Part shown: positions 1 to 9,871 of the stretch, piece by piece
How positions within the stretch are numbered: the first letter of the stretch is position 1
Layout of the letters: every line of letters begins with the position of its first letter
Origin: Gilvimarinus polysaccharolyticus
GTDB lineage: Bacteria > Pseudomonadota > Gammaproteobacteria > Pseudomonadales > Cellvibrionaceae
DNA length: 64,000 bases
Direction of reading: 5' to 3'
Assembly (NCBI RefSeq): GCF_001187555.1
Contig: NZ_LFIJ01000001.1
Span: forward strand, 1,328,169-1,392,168
The notes under the pieces: model-generated
The model's database searches: none
Told to the model about the DNA's origin: nothing
The model's input: the letters and a program-made list of their open reading frames with translations, nothing else
Translations under genes and position numbers: made by a program

Positions 1-938
1 TCGGTATCGGCCACGGTCAAATGCGTGAGCGCGAGCTGGAAAAAGTCATGTCCGATTTTTACCACAAACGCTTTAACGTCATGGTGTGCTCGACGATCAT
101 CGAAACTGGCATCGACATCCCCAGTGCCAACACCATTATTATTCACCGCGCGGATAAATTTGGCTTGGCACAACTGCACCAATTGCGCGGTCGTGTGGGC
201 CGCTCGCACCACCAAGCTTACGCATACTTGCTAACCCCCGAACGACGTGCCATGACCGCCGACTCGATCAAACGCCTAGAGGCTATCGCCGCTGCCGAAG
301 ACCTCGGCGCGGGATTTACGCTGGCCACCCACGACATGGAAATCCGCGGCGCAGGAGAGCTGTTAGGCGACGATCAGAGCGGTCAGATTCACACGATTGG
401 CTTCTCACTGTATATGGATATGCTCGATCGCGCGGTAAAAGCCATGCGCGCCGGAAAAGAGCCCAATATAAATCAGCCGTTAGAAGACAATACCGACGTC
501 AATTTACGCGTGCCGGCCCTGATCCCCGACGATTACTTACCCGATGTTCACTCGCGCTTGGTGATGTACAAACGCCTTGCCGGAGCCAGCAACAATGAAG
601 CGCTGCGCGAGCTGCAAGTGGAGATGATTGACCGCTTTGGACTCTTGCCAGAACCGGTTAAAAACCTAGTGCGAGTCACCGAGATCAAACTCCTAGCGGC
701 AAGTTTAGGCATCAAAAAGCTCGAGGCATCCGCCAGTGGCGGCAAACTAGAGTTTGGAGCCGAGACCAGCGTAGACCCATACAACATTGTGCAGCTGGTG
801 CAAAATCAGCCACGGGTATTCCGCCTAGAAGGCGCCAATTTATTAAAATTTACCCTGCCAATGATTGATGCCGAAGCTCGCCTAGAGCACGTAAATGATT
901 TGCTGCAAATGTTAAAGCCGACTAACACCAACGCGTAA
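1..938 (+). CDS. mfd: Transcription-repair coupling factor Mfd, C-terminal part (5' end outside window)
   Basis: Mfd is a DNA translocase that removes RNA polymerase stalled at lesions and recruits UvrA. About 312 codons are visible; the frame is open from base 3, so the gene starts upstream of the window. The visible part holds the end of the second RecA-like domain, with helicase motif V (STIIETGIDIPSAN) and motif VI (QLRGRVGR), then the relay helix region (GAGFTLATHDMEIRGAGELLG). The C-terminal regulatory domain follows (LRVPALIPDDYLPDVHSRL). The csiV gene follows on the same strand, as in Pseudomonas. Identification rests on the helicase motifs and this characteristic C-terminus. Confidence 0.96.
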   Translation, partial: GIGHGQMRERELEKVMSDFYHKRFNVMVCSTIIETGIDIPSANTIIIHRADKFGLAQLHQLRGRVGRSHHQAYAYLLTPERRAMTADSIKRLEAIAAAEDLGAGFTLATHDMEIRGAGELLGDDQSGQIHTIGFSLYMDMLDRAVKAMRAGKEPNINQPLEDNTDVNLRVPALIPDDYLPDVHSRLVMYKRLAGASNNEALRELQVEMIDRFGLLPEPVKNLVRVTEIKLLAASLGIKKLEASASGGKLEFGAETSVDPYNIVQLVQNQPRVFRLEGANLLKFTLPMIDAEARLEHVNDLLQMLKPTNTNA

Positions 939-1020
939 AAAACGCTAGACTCAAGCAATAACATCAAGCCGCCCGGTGAACCGACCCGGCGCCGCTTAAC
1001 CACTGGAACTGAATAACATT

Positions 1021-1929
1021 ATGAAAGTACGCGCCATCGCATTGTTTACCACCTTATTGCTTAGCTGCAACCTTTGCGTTGCACAGGGCACATTTGAAGG
1101 CTGGTACCAAATTGAAATGATCGTTTACAGTCGTCCGCAGCACAACAGCGTAGAGATCTGGCCTAACGACATCAACCTAAACTACCCGCTTAACTGGCAA
1201 CAACTACACGACCCAAACGCTGTATCTAACGAGCCGATCGACCGCGCAGAAACGCAAGCAGTAGAGCCCGACCTGGACCGCACGCCGTTTTATAAACTAC
1301 CAAAAGATGCGCGCAACCTAAACGCTGCAAGTGATCGGCTGAATGCCCAAGCGGGGTTCAATGTTTTGTTTCACGAAGCTTGGCGCCAGATCGTTGTCAA
1401 TGAAAACAACTCACCGTCTATTTTAATATTTGGCGGCCAAAGTTTTGGCGATCATAACGAGCTTGAGGGCAGCGTTACGATTCATGTATCGCGCTATTTG
1501 CACATCAACACCAACCTATGGCTAAGCCAGTTTCAAACCAATGCGGGACAAAGCCGCAACCAATGGCCGGCACTACCACAACAACCACAAAAGCGCTTAG
1601 AGCAACAAACTAACGATTACGCGAACCACAGTTTATTGGGTCGTCAAAGTGATGCGTTGAGCACGATAAGCGCATTTGATTTTGCCGATGGCAGCGATAT
1701 AGATTCTGCACTAACCGACTTCTTGGCGGCCCCTTACGTACCGCGCGAAATTATCACCATGACACAAACACGCAAAATGCGGAGCGATGAACTGCATTAT
1801 TTGGATCATCCAAGAATGGGGATTTTAATTAAGATTCTTCCCTACACGCCGCCCAAACCAAGCTCACTGCAAGTGTCGCCAACAGAGCTAACAATACCTG
1901 CAATGGTGCCTGGCGAAGTTAATCCTTAA
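1021..1929 (+). CDS. csiV: CsiV family protein, exported
   Basis: This is a 302-residue protein with an N-terminal signal peptide (hydrophobic ALFTTLLLSCNLCVAQG, probable cleavage near residue 21-23). The mature start FEGWYQIEMIVYSR and the C-terminal pattern around DHPRMGILIKILPY are typical of the CsiV family (cell shape integrity, Vibrio), periplasmic proteins linked to peptidoglycan maintenance. A gene of this family commonly follows mfd in Pseudomonas relatives, as here (82-nt gap). The ATG at 1021 is preceded only by a weak GGAA. The family assignment is by pattern and position; the molecular function is not well defined. Confidence 0.7.
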   Translation: MKVRAIALFTTLLLSCNLCVAQGTFEGWYQIEMIVYSRPQHNSVEIWPNDINLNYPLNWQQLHDPNAVSNEPIDRAETQAVEPDLDRTPFYKLPKDARNLNAASDRLNAQAGFNVLFHEAWRQIVVNENNSPSILIFGGQSFGDHNELEGSVTIHVSRYLHINTNLWLSQFQTNAGQSRNQWPALPQQPQKRLEQQTNDYANHSLLGRQSDALSTISAFDFADGSDIDSALTDFLAAPYVPREIITMTQTRKMRSDELHYLDHPRMGILIKILPYTPPKPSSLQVSPTELTIPAMVPGEVNP

Positions 1930-2025
1930 CGAGGCACGGTGGCCTTGTTTGCTCATCATTAGAATGATCCACCGAGTATGCCACACGGCATAGCCTTGTA
2001 ACGATCTCAGCCTAACGAACCGAGA

Positions 2026-2586
2026 TCAACAAGGCAGAGCAAAAATCCCCGGCGCATTACGCAGTCGACCACGATAGTCCATCCCCCAACCATAAACATA
2101 CCGATCGGCGATCTCAAAGGCAACATAATCGGCGGCTATAACGGCCGGCGTTGGTGTGTGTTTATGCAGCAACACAGCCGAGCGAACCTTAACGGCACCA
2201 AGTTGATAGCAGCGCTCGGCTACCGCAGCAAGCGTAACGCCTGCGTCTAAAATATCGTCCACCAATAACACCTCGCGCCCACTCACCGACTCCGGTGGCG
2301 GGCGCTGCCAAGTAAGCGCATCGGTTGCCTGATCGTCGCGATAGCGACTGGCGTGAACATAATCAAGTTCAACATCTAGCGCCAGCGCCGGTAGTAAATC
2401 ACCACCAAACACGACCGCACCGTTCATAACCAGCAACACCACTAACGGCTCTTGCAGCTCGGCATAATCGGCACTAATACTGGCTCCCAGTGCGGCTGTA
2501 GCCGCACGTATAGTCGCCGCATCTAATAAGCACTCGGCGCCAGCGACAAGCGGTGAATGACGGTCTGCGTCAGCGTTGTCGCTCAA
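2026..2586 (-). CDS. hpt: Hypoxanthine-guanine phosphoribosyltransferase
   Basis: This enzyme salvages hypoxanthine or guanine with PRPP to give IMP or GMP. At 186 residues it has the usual type I PRTase length. It shows the PRPP-binding loop VLLVDDILDAGVTL near residues 105-118, the hood segment VVLLVMNGAVVFGGDL, and a C-terminal Tyr/Gly-rich segment (DRYVYGWGMDYRGRLRNAPGI). The start is a TTG at 2586 overlapping the stop of the upstream mscS-type gene (TTGA overlap). A GAGG about 10 nt upstream suggests translational coupling. The product could lean towards either purine base. Confidence 0.9.
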   Translation of the reverse strand: MSDNADADRHSPLVAGAECLLDAATIRAATAALGASISADYAELQEPLVVLLVMNGAVVFGGDLLPALALDVELDYVHASRYRDDQATDALTWQRPPPESVSGREVLLVDDILDAGVTLAAVAERCYQLGAVKVRSAVLLHKHTPTPAVIAADYVAFEIADRYVYGWGMDYRGRLRNAPGIFALPC

Positions 2587-3713
2587 CGCTCTGCCTCAAT
2601 ACTCGGTGATGCTTGAGCCGCGCCAGCTTGTGTCGCCATCTGCAACTGATCGGGTATATGCAGTGTCCGTGTTGGGAAGGCACACTCTGCACCGTGGCGT
2701 TCAACAATAGCCATAATCTTAAGCAATACATCTTGCTTAACTTCGTGGTAATGCGCCCAATTAACGGTTTTGGTGAATGTGTAAACAAAAAAGTTTAATG
2801 ATGAACTCGCAAACTCATTAAAGTTAACCATCAAGGTTTGGGTGGTATCAATTTCATCGTGGGCTTCCAACATGGCCTTTACATCCGCGACAATTGCCAC
2901 CACCTTATCTCCGTCTTGATAACGCACACCAATCGTTTCGTAGATACGACGGTTATACATGCGCGAGGGGTTTTCGACAGATATTTGGGTAAATGTTTGG
3001 TTAGGCACATAAAGTGGGCGCTTATCGAAAGTGCGAATACGAGTTAAGCGCAGGCCAATTTCTTCCACAGTACCTTCGATATTCTGATCGGGAGAGCGAA
3101 TCCAATCCCCCACTTTAAATGGCCGATCCATATAGATCATCAAACCGCCAAAGAAGTTAGCCAGCAAGTCTTTGGCCGCAAAACCTACGGCAATGCCGCC
3201 TACACCGCCAAACGCCAACACCCCAGATATGCTATACCCGAGTGATTGCAGCAAGACTAAACCTGCGGTAATGATGATAGCGATACGCAACAATTTACCC
3301 ACAGCCATCACTGTCGTTGGGTCTGAAGGCTTACCCTCGAGCGGCTCAAGAAAATTGCGCTCGCTGTACTTAACCAGTCGTACTAAGAACCAAGTCAGTA
3401 AAACCACGACACCGACACGCAAGATAGTATCGGCAAAGTCTAACAACGACTGCTCACTAGCGTCTTGCGCCAGCTCGGCGGCCAGACATAGCCCCACCAA
3501 CCAAATTAAACAACGCAGCGGCCTAAGCGCTGCCTCGGCTAATATGTCATCCCAACGGTTGCGAGTTTTTTCCGCATGTCGTACCACATAATTAAGTATC
3601 ACCCGCGCTAAAGCGGCGGTAATTAAGGTTATCAGCACTACCGTAAACACCTGAAGAACCCATAGGTGCTCATAAGTAATCAGCGCTGTGTACCAGCCTT
3701 GCAACTGCTGCAT
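2583..3713 (-). CDS. Mechanosensitive ion channel, MscS family
   Basis: This 376-residue inner-membrane channel protein releases solutes on hypo-osmotic shock. Three or four hydrophobic helices lie in the first 160 residues. The pore-lining and beta-domain signature follows: VGGIAVGFAAKDLLANFFGG, then MDRPFKVGDWI and VEEIGLRLTRIRTFDKRPLYVPN. The C-terminal alpha/beta domain ends near residue 360. An AGGAG lies 8 nt before the ATG. It is divergent from lexA and overlaps hpt by 4 nt, so the two form an operon. The family is clear; which paralogue it corresponds to is not. Confidence 0.93.
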   Translation of the reverse strand: MQQLQGWYTALITYEHLWVLQVFTVVLITLITAALARVILNYVVRHAEKTRNRWDDILAEAALRPLRCLIWLVGLCLAAELAQDASEQSLLDFADTILRVGVVVLLTWFLVRLVKYSERNFLEPLEGKPSDPTTVMAVGKLLRIAIIITAGLVLLQSLGYSISGVLAFGGVGGIAVGFAAKDLLANFFGGLMIYMDRPFKVGDWIRSPDQNIEGTVEEIGLRLTRIRTFDKRPLYVPNQTFTQISVENPSRMYNRRIYETIGVRYQDGDKVVAIVADVKAMLEAHDEIDTTQTLMVNFNEFASSSLNFFVYTFTKTVNWAHYHEVKQDVLLKIMAIVERHGAECAFPTRTLHIPDQLQMATQAGAAQASPSIEAER

Positions 3714-3797
3714 CGATATTTCTCCTGCGGCATCAAATTTATTAAGCCGCCAGTATAACCAACCGCCTTAGCGCTTGCCACGATAACAACTGGATAC

Positions 3798-3825
3798 TTG
3801 CACAGTAGAATTAACTGTATATAAT
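3798..3825 (+). promoter_or_regulatory. lexA sigma70-type promoter
   Basis: A -35 TTGCAC (3798-3803) and a perfect -10 TATAAT (3820-3825) are separated by 16 bp. The -10 lies inside the first LexA box, so LexA binding would block RNA polymerase. The lexA ATG lies about 100 nt downstream. The hexamers and overlap are seen in the sequence; promoter activity is inferred. Confidence 0.7.
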
Positions 3826-3849
3826 CACAGATACTGTACAATCAAACAG
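3815..3849 (+). promoter_or_regulatory. Two tandem LexA (SOS) boxes
   Basis: Box 1 is CTGTATATAATCACAG (3815-3830) and box 2 is CTGTACAATCAAACAG (3834-3849). Both match the CTGT-N8-ACAG LexA consensus exactly at the conserved ends and are 19 bp apart centre to centre. E. coli lexA also has two boxes. Box 1 covers the -10 hexamer and box 2 the likely transcription start, which predicts autorepression of lexA and the downstream sulA. Confidence 0.9.
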
Positions 3850-3927
3850 TGTGAAGCTAACCCAGCGGAATACGTATTGCTGCGATACAACAACACTATT
3901 ACCACACAACGACACAAGGTAAGCGAT

Positions 3928-4530
3928 ATGCAAAACCTAACGGCGCGTCAACAACAGGTTCTGGAGTTAATAAAAAGCTACTCCGACGAAACCGGCTACC
4001 CACCCACCCGCGCAGAGATTGCCCGCATGCTCGGCTACAAGTCGGCCAACGCCGCCGAAGAGCATATAAAGGCACTTGCTCGCAAAGGCGCTATCGAACT
4101 AATCCCTGGCGCCTCGCGCGGCATTAAGCTACCCGAGGGGCAAGAAGGACTGCCTATTGTTGGGCGTGTTGCCGCCGGCAACCCAATTCTCGCCCAAGAG
4201 CATATCGAGAGCTACTGCGATATCCCGCCCAGCTTTTTTCGCCCGCAAGCTCACTACCTTCTGAGCGTACAGGGCATGAGCATGAAGAACGCCGGCATCC
4301 TCGATGGCGATTTACTTGCCGTGCACCGCACCGATCAAGCTCGCAATGGCCAAATTGTAGTAGCCCGCATCGAGGATGAAGTGACCGTTAAGCGCTTTAA
4401 ACGCGAAGGCAACCACGCTCAGGTTGAGCTATGGCCCGAAAATCCCGATTTTGATGTCATTCGCGTTGATCTGCGCGACCAGAGTTTTAGCATCGAAGGT
4501 TTAAGCGTAGGAGTAATTCGCCGTGAGTAA
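3928..4530 (+). CDS. lexA: SOS response repressor LexA
   Basis: LexA represses the SOS regulon and cleaves itself when RecA filaments form. The start is placed at ATG 3928 (AAGG 8 nt upstream), giving 200 residues, the normal length; an ATG-less extension to 3877 is open but not needed. The winged helix-turn-helix includes [22 protein letters not shown] (residues about 25-46). The cleavage site is Ala83-Gly84 (VAAGNP), with the catalytic dyad Ser118 (QGMSMKNAG) and Lys155 (EVTVKRF). It is preceded by two SOS boxes and overlaps sulA by 8 nt, so the two are co-transcribed and SOS-induced. Confidence 0.97.
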   Translation: MQNLTARQQQVLELIKSYSDETGYPPTRAEIARMLGYKSANAAEEHIKALARKGAIELIPGASRGIKLPEGQEGLPIVGRVAAGNPILAQEHIESYCDIPPSFFRPQAHYLLSVQGMSMKNAGILDGDLLAVHRTDQARNGQIVVARIEDEVTVKRFKREGNHAQVELWPENPDFDVIRVDLRDQSFSIEGLSVGVIRRE

Positions 4531-4942
4531 TTTTAATAGTGCCTCCCAGGTACAGCAGCAAAACTTAGAGCAAGCTTCTAGCCATAACGCAGGCCTCACC
4601 GAGCTAGTTTTAGCCCACGGCGCCGCAAGCAGCTGGAGTATGATATTACCCATGGTTGCCCACTTGTGCCGCCAAGACAGTCAACGCTGGCTGACCTGGG
4701 TTACCTCAGAGCCTCTACCTGCGGCCCTACTGATCAGTTTTGGCATAGATCCACTACGGCTGCGCCAAGTGCACTGTCGTGACAGTGAGCAACAATTATG
4801 GGTTACATGGGATGCGTTAGAACTTGGCAATAGCCATACCGTTATCGCTAGCCCCGGCACCCTTAGCCAAGCACAAGAACGCCACCTTGAGCAGGCCGCT
4901 TATGCCGGCAATAGCCAAGCATTGATTTTGCGCTACCGCTAA
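4523..4942 (+). CDS. sulA: SulA-type cell division inhibitor
   Basis: SulA binds FtsZ and halts division while DNA is damaged. The product has 139 residues and starts at GTG 4523, inside the lexA 3' end (8-nt overlap). It shows the RecA-like SulA pattern, with [24 protein letters not shown] followed by [12 protein letters not shown] and a later [10 protein letters not shown]. It is shorter than E. coli SulA (169 aa) but close to the form encoded beside lexA in Pseudomonas. Position in a LexA-controlled operon supports the call. The sequence similarity is moderate, so some uncertainty remains. Confidence 0.8.
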   Translation: MSNFNSASQVQQQNLEQASSHNAGLTELVLAHGAASSWSMILPMVAHLCRQDSQRWLTWVTSEPLPAALLISFGIDPLRLRQVHCRDSEQQLWVTWDALELGNSHTVIASPGTLSQAQERHLEQAAYAGNSQALILRYR

Positions 4943-5149
4943 TCAACGATACTCAGGAGAAAGCCAACCTAGGGAGGGGTAGAACTGGCGTGAAAAAGAT
5001 AAAATACACAAAATGGCAAGCTGTAATAACAAGCTTAAAACTTCAAGATAATGGATGAAAGGTTAACCAAAAAAGCAGCCCAATGGCAATAAACTCTGAA
5101 CTGCTACGCACATAGCCTAAACGACTACGAAGCACCCCGACAAACCGGT

Positions 5150-5410
5150 CTAGTGCAAGGTTTGATTACCGTATAGCTCCATATCGGCCTCTTCTGCCCA
5201 GTCGTCTGAAGGCATCTCGGCTAAGTCGCCGGCCACTTCCATACCCGCTTCGATCATCGCCTTTGCTACATCAAATTTGCCATCGCGCATAAATGAAAGT
5301 GATTCCGCCGAAAACCGAATACTCACCAAAGGTTCGCCATTTTCATCGGCGCGCTGCAATACAACCTCGCCATTAGATAGCTCAACAATTTCATACAAAG
5401 AGGCTGACAT
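5150..5410 (-). CDS. Small conserved protein of the lexA-topA region, unknown function
   Basis: This is an 86-residue acidic soluble protein (SASLYEIVELSNGEVVLQRA at the N-terminus). The start is ATG 5410, with a GGAG about 7 nt upstream; a longer frame reaches 5428 but lacks this ribosome site. A protein of the same size and start lies between sulA and topA in Pseudomonas. No catalytic motif, signal peptide or membrane helix is visible. It is transcribed towards sulA (convergent) and separated from the DUF6586 gene by 272 nt, in which no gene was seen. Confidence 0.7.
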   Translation of the reverse strand: MSASLYEIVELSNGEVVLQRADENGEPLVSIRFSAESLSFMRDGKFDVAKAMIEAGMEVAGDLAEMPSDDWAEEADMELYGNQTLH

Positions 5411-5682
5411 GAAGTCTCCGCCGGGCAACGGCCCGAATATTTAATGGATTAAACCGGATAATCTGAGGTTATTCTAACACTTTTGAGCCGCGCATTAAAT
5501 GCGCAAGCAACAAACCGACAACGACGGCTGTATTTTTATTAGCCAGCAAACTCTAGAACTACAGGCTTCAATTGAGGTAAAAGTAAGCTCGACAAACCTT
5601 TTGTGAGCGCTTAGATAAACACAAAACGCAGACTTACTGCGCTAAAGAACAACACCGCATATTAATTTGAGAGGGGTAGTTT

Positions 5683-6201
5683 TTAACATTCGGTAGACGA
5701 CTGCCGATGCCGCATTATCAGAGTCTGAGCTTCGTCAAGCCACTCGGCTAAGCTCGAGCGAGTTAACTGAACCTGCACCACATCATCCAACCGTTGCGTC
5801 GGAATCAAATTATTTGGCGCCGCCCCGGCAACAATCTCAGGTGCAGCAACCGCAGAATCCGACACCCAGCAGGACCGATAACCGGCTACTACTTGGCTGA
5901 CCCAAGAGTCTGGGCGCTCGGCTAACTGACGCAGCTCAGCAAGCTCGGCAGGCTGCTTATCAAGCAGCTCTAATGCTTTGCGCGCCTCGGCCTCAGTATT
6001 AATGGCAGCGACATACTTAACGCCATAATAAGCGCACAGTTCGCGCAAATAATGGGTATAACCACAACGCAGGTGAAACAAACCCGCCTCAAGCAAAGCC
6101 TGCTCGGCAAAAGGCGGGCGTTCGGGTACCGCTGCCAACTCTGTCAATATGACCCGAGCGCTGGCGAGTCGACGGTTAACCTGCGCCGTTAATGAAGCCA
6201 C
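5683..6201 (-). CDS. DUF6586 family protein
   Basis: This 172-residue, largely helical protein starts at GTG 6201, with GAGG about 9 nt upstream. The N-terminal helix (LTAQVNRRLASARVIL) and the segment FAEQALLEAGLFHLRCGYTHYLRELC match the DUF6586 proteins encoded directly downstream of topA in Pseudomonas. No transmembrane segment is seen. It starts only 20 nt after the topA stop, so it is almost certainly in the topA transcription unit. Function is unknown; a link to topoisomerase biology is suggested only by position. Confidence 0.75.
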   Translation of the reverse strand: MASLTAQVNRRLASARVILTELAAVPERPPFAEQALLEAGLFHLRCGYTHYLRELCAYYGVKYVAAINTEAEARKALELLDKQPAELAELRQLAERPDSWVSQVVAGYRSCWVSDSAVAAPEIVAGAAPNNLIPTQRLDDVVQVQLTRSSLAEWLDEAQTLIMRHRQSSTEC

Positions 6202-6221
6202 TGTGTATACCTCGTATTGGC

Positions 6222-8846
6222 CTACTTATTAGGCACCCATTTGCCGCCTTGATAAAACGCCTTCCAGCCACTCGCCTTGCCGTCCACCTCAGATTGCACA
6301 TACTGCTCTTTGGTTTTTCGCGAAAAGCGAATCGTTGTAGGCACACCATCGGGGTCAGCCACGGGGGCCGAAAACAAAAAGGTATATTTAGGGTCTATCT
6401 CTTTTTTGTGAGGTAGAATCTCTGCCACCAAAGGCGCACGTGTTTCACGGTTTTTAGGGAAACCACTGGCGGCCAAGAATAAGCCCGATGCACCATCACG
6501 CAAAATATAGGTGTCATCGACTTTTTGGCAGGCAAGCTCGGGCATCGGTACCGGATCCATCTTCGGTGGCGCCGCTTCACCACTTTTTAGCAGCTTGCGG
6601 GTATTTTTACAGTCGTCGTTCATACAACCAAAATACTTGCCAAAGCGGCCGGTTTTTAACTGCATTTCACTGCCGCATTTATCACACTCAAGCGTTGGAC
6701 CTTCGTAGCCTTTTAGCTTAAACGTACCCTGCTCTATTTCGTAGCCGGCACAATCGGGATTGTTACCGCAAATATGCAATTTGCGTTTTTCGTCAAGCAA
6801 GTAATTATCCATCGCAGCATTACAAAGCTTGCAGCGTCGCTTGGCTCGCAATTGCCGAGACTCTGCATCTTCATCACTTTCTACGTCTACCGCTTCATCG
6901 CCCGACACCAAGTTCATCGTGTGCTTACAGCGCTCTTTAGGCGGTAAGCTGTAACCCGAACAACCTAAGAAAACACCCGTTGAACCGGTGCGTATTTGCA
7001 TAGGCCTGCCGCATTTTTCGCACTCAACATCGGTGTTGGTTGGATCGTTATGACGCATACTGCCCGGCTCTTCGCCTTGAGCTTTCTGTAGCTGGCCAAC
7101 AAAATCTGCGTAGAACTCATCCAACAGTTCGCGCCAATTCTTTCCGCCCTCAGCGACCACATCCAGTGATTGCTCCATATTGGCGGTAAAACTATAGCTC
7201 ATTAAATCGGCAAAACTTTCGCTTAATCGCTCGGTGACAATATCGCCCATTTTTTCGGCGTAAAACCGGCGATTTTCAAGCCGCACATAACCGCGATCCT
7301 GAATAGTCGAAATAATAGAAGCGTAGGTCGACGGTCGCCCAATACCTTGTTTTTCTAACTCTTTTACTAAACTGGCTTCAGAGAAGCGCGCCACAGGCTT
7401 GGTAAAGTGCTGCGATGGATCAAGCTTTTCAAGCGGCAACAAATCGCCAACGCTGACCTCTGGTAATACTACGTCTTCTTCTTTTTTACTGATTTGCGGC
7501 ATTACCCGAGTAAAACCATCAAAACGAATAACGCGGCCACGAGTACGCAACTCAAAATCGGCAGCTTCGATAACAATCGAAGTGCTGGTGTATTCGGCAT
7601 TACTCATCTGGCAGGCCAAAAACTGCGACCAAATAAGCGTGTACAAACGCTCTGCATCACGCTCCATACCATTAAGGTGAGCGGTAAGCACGGTAACGTT
7701 AGAGGGGCGTATCGCTTCGTGCGCCTCCTGCGCCCCCTCTTTGCTCGAATAGCTCTTCGCGCTCTCGGGCAAATAGCGATCGCCATAAGTCTCTTGTATA
7801 TAGTCACGACATGACTCTACCGCCTCTTTGCTGAGGTTGGTGGAGTCGGTACGCATGTAGGTGATGTAACCCGCCTCGTACAACCGTTGCGCCAACATCA
7901 TGGTCTTTTTAACCCCAAAGCCTAACCGAGTGCTGGCAGCTTGCTGTAGGGTGGAGGTAATAAAAGGGGCTGATGGTTTAGATTGCGTAGGCTTATCTTC
8001 ACGCTGCGCCACCTTAAACTTAGCGTCTTTAAGCTTGGCAACCGCTGCCATTGCGTCGGTTTCATTGTTTGGCCGAAACGCTTTACCGTCGTGCTTTTTA
8101 ACTTCAAAACGGATCTGATCGCCGCCTTTAGCAATTAAATCGGCAAACAGGTTCCAATACTCCTCGGGAACAAATGCGCGAATTTCCCGTTCACGCTCGA
8201 CCACCAACTTAGCCGCAACAGACTGTACTCGCCCAGCCGAGAGGCCTCGGGCTATTTTTGCCCATAACAGTGGCGAGACCATGTAACCCACCACGCGATC
8301 CAAAAAACGGCGCGCCTGCTGAGCATTTACGCGATCTATATCAATCGGACCGGGTTTTTCAAAGGCTTTTTGAATGGCAGTTTTAGTGATTTCATTAAAC
8401 ACCACGCGCCGATAGCGGCTTTCATCACCCCCTATCGCTTCACGTAAGTGCCAGGCAATCGCCTCTCCCTCGCGATCCAAATCCGTCGCGAGATAGATAA
8501 TGTCGGCATCGGCAGCCAGCTGTTGAAGCTCGGCAACCACTTTTTCTTTGCCGGGTAGAATTTCGTAATGCGCCGCCCAATCATGGGTAGGATCAATCCC
8601 CATACGACTAATCAGCTGTTGTTGGCTTTTTTCGGCCTTATGGCGAGCTTTATCCTCGGGCGACAGTTTACGAGTGATGGCCGCTTGGCGAGCTCGCTCT
8701 TTGGGGTCGACTTTTTTGCCACTGCCACTGGTGGGCAAATCGCGGATATGACCAACACTGGACTTAACAATATAGTCACGTCCCAGATATTTATTAATGG
8801 TCTTCGCTTTAGCCGGTGATTCTACAATAACCAAAGATTTACCCAT
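6222..8846 (-). CDS. topA: DNA topoisomerase I
   Basis: This type IA topoisomerase relaxes negatively supercoiled DNA. It has 874 residues, close to the E. coli enzyme (865). The Toprim domain contains [12 protein letters not shown] (residues 6-17) and the metal site DLDREGE (122-128). The active-site tyrosine is Tyr330 in [10 protein letters not shown]. The C-terminus carries three four-cysteine zinc ribbons: CEKCG...C...C, CKLCN...C...C and CDKCG...C...C. A sigma70-like promoter lies about 115-150 nt upstream. DUF6586 follows 20 nt downstream. All key residues are intact. Confidence 0.98.
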   Translation of the reverse strand: MGKSLVIVESPAKAKTINKYLGRDYIVKSSVGHIRDLPTSGSGKKVDPKERARQAAITRKLSPEDKARHKAEKSQQQLISRMGIDPTHDWAAHYEILPGKEKVVAELQQLAADADIIYLATDLDREGEAIAWHLREAIGGDESRYRRVVFNEITKTAIQKAFEKPGPIDIDRVNAQQARRFLDRVVGYMVSPLLWAKIARGLSAGRVQSVAAKLVVEREREIRAFVPEEYWNLFADLIAKGGDQIRFEVKKHDGKAFRPNNETDAMAAVAKLKDAKFKVAQREDKPTQSKPSAPFITSTLQQAASTRLGFGVKKTMMLAQRLYEAGYITYMRTDSTNLSKEAVESCRDYIQETYGDRYLPESAKSYSSKEGAQEAHEAIRPSNVTVLTAHLNGMERDAERLYTLIWSQFLACQMSNAEYTSTSIVIEAADFELRTRGRVIRFDGFTRVMPQISKKEEDVVLPEVSVGDLLPLEKLDPSQHFTKPVARFSEASLVKELEKQGIGRPSTYASIISTIQDRGYVRLENRRFYAEKMGDIVTERLSESFADLMSYSFTANMEQSLDVVAEGGKNWRELLDEFYADFVGQLQKAQGEEPGSMRHNDPTNTDVECEKCGRPMQIRTGSTGVFLGCSGYSLPPKERCKHTMNLVSGDEAVDVESDEDAESRQLRAKRRCKLCNAAMDNYLLDEKRKLHICGNNPDCAGYEIEQGTFKLKGYEGPTLECDKCGSEMQLKTGRFGKYFGCMNDDCKNTRKLLKSGEAAPPKMDPVPMPELACQKVDDTYILRDGASGLFLAASGFPKNRETRAPLVAEILPHKKEIDPKYTFLFSAPVADPDGVPTTIRFSRKTKEQYVQSEVDGKASGWKAFYQGGKWVPNK

Positions 8847-9320
8847 AAGCGCTCTACTTTCCTTCCATTATTTCGGCAACTGTCGGTACCCAAGTCACGG
8901 TAACTACTTGGGTGCTGGTGGCGCTGGCACACTTAATTAAGAGCAAATTACGCCTTTAAGGTGGGCATATATAAGTCCTGTGTCCAGTCCGGTCAAGCAC
9001 GAACACTCGTCAACGGCGCCAAAGCTGGCCTATATATATGGCTACCACCGGGCTAATTCAAGCTTGCAAGCAATAAAAAAGGACTCAAGAAAATACACAT
9101 AAGCATTTGTTTTTATTGGCTTTTCAAGGAAACCCAAACAGTTTCTTAGGCACCTGTGACGAGCACATCAGATTCGCAATAAAAAAAACATTGAAAAAAA
9201 TCTGATTTCTTACTGTAAGCGCATTTGATCGAACAGCTACTACTTACAACTGTAGCATTACTTTTTACGCCCCCCAGATATAAGACGCAACAAAAAGCCC
9301 ACCAACCGATTAATGAAATA
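8847..9320. other. 474-nt intergenic region upstream of topA
   Basis: No gene is seen here. The topA-proximal third holds a plausible topA promoter (8968-8996). The middle is AT-rich, with two A-tracts (9180-9200) flanked by an 8-bp inverted repeat, ATCAGATT/AATCTGAT (9167-9174 and 9199-9206). The A-tracts could bend DNA, but no clear terminator or small RNA signature is visible. In Pseudomonas this interval carries other genes (fadBA), which are absent here. Confidence 0.6.
8968..8996 (-). promoter_or_regulatory. Putative topA promoter
   Basis: On the minus strand, TTGACC (8991-8996) is followed after exactly 17 bp by TATATA (8968-8973). These match the -35 and -10 consensus at 5/6 and 4/6 positions. 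It would give a leader of about 115 nt before the topA ATG. This is pattern-based only. Confidence 0.5.
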
Positions 9321-9791
9321 TTATGCAGTGAGGCAAGCCATACACTTCAACAATTGCTCAAGGTCGTGTTCATCACCCTGCTCTTGCCAAAAAATATCTA
9401 ACTGACGCCCTCCTGCCCGTAGACCTACAACACCGCTAGGTAACATATCCAACGCATTCTCGATCTGACGTTGAACCGGCTCAGGGGGCTTAGCCCCGAC
9501 AAACTGCCACCACTGGCGCAGGTGGCTTTCATGTGCGTAACGCGCTCGCATCAAAGTCCAGCTTAGGTGATGAGCGTCTACCACTTTAGAATAAACCGGC
9601 AGCGCAGCGGGGGCCTGAGTATCGGTGGCCAACTGTGGTGGCGGCAATAACCTAACCGATAGGCCGGCCTCGCGGGCGTAACGTCGTAATTTCTCGCGCC
9701 GACGCTGAGATTGACTAGGTTGCATCATTGTCACCGGGCCAACAATCATAGCAACGACAAGTACTATCACAATAATGACAATGGGGTTCAT
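9321..9791 (-). CDS. Membrane-anchored hypothetical protein
   Basis: The product has 156 residues. The ATG at 9791 is chosen because the protein then begins directly with the hydrophobic helix IVIIVIVLVVAMIVGPVTMM; a GTG at 9803 is an alternative and neither has a strong ribosome site. After the single membrane helix comes a very basic stretch (QSQRRREKLRRYAREAG), then a soluble domain with WQFVGAKPPEP and a C-terminal AGGRQLDIFWQEQG. Proteins of this layout lie between topA and usp/uup in Pseudomonas relatives. It is divergent from the stress protein gene. Function is unknown. Confidence 0.65.
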   Translation of the reverse strand: MNPIVIIVIVLVVAMIVGPVTMMQPSQSQRRREKLRRYAREAGLSVRLLPPPQLATDTQAPAALPVYSKVVDAHHLSWTLMRARYAHESHLRQWWQFVGAKPPEPVQRQIENALDMLPSGVVGLRAGGRQLDIFWQEQGDEHDLEQLLKCMACLTA

Positions 9792-9871
9792 GGTATTACT
9801 CACTGGCGAAATTAAGAAAAATCATCCATGCTTAAGATACTAATCACGAGTAGAGCAGCAAGGAGCTTGGT

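Noticed and set aside
3172-3591. Open frame of 139 codons antisense to the mscS-type gene
   Set aside because: It is fully covered by a clear MscS coding region on the other strand and resembles no known protein.
9167-9206. Inverted repeat ATCAGATT/AATCTGAT as a terminator or small RNA
   Set aside because: The loop is 24 nt of mostly A, the stem has low GC and no T-run follows, so terminator function is unlikely.
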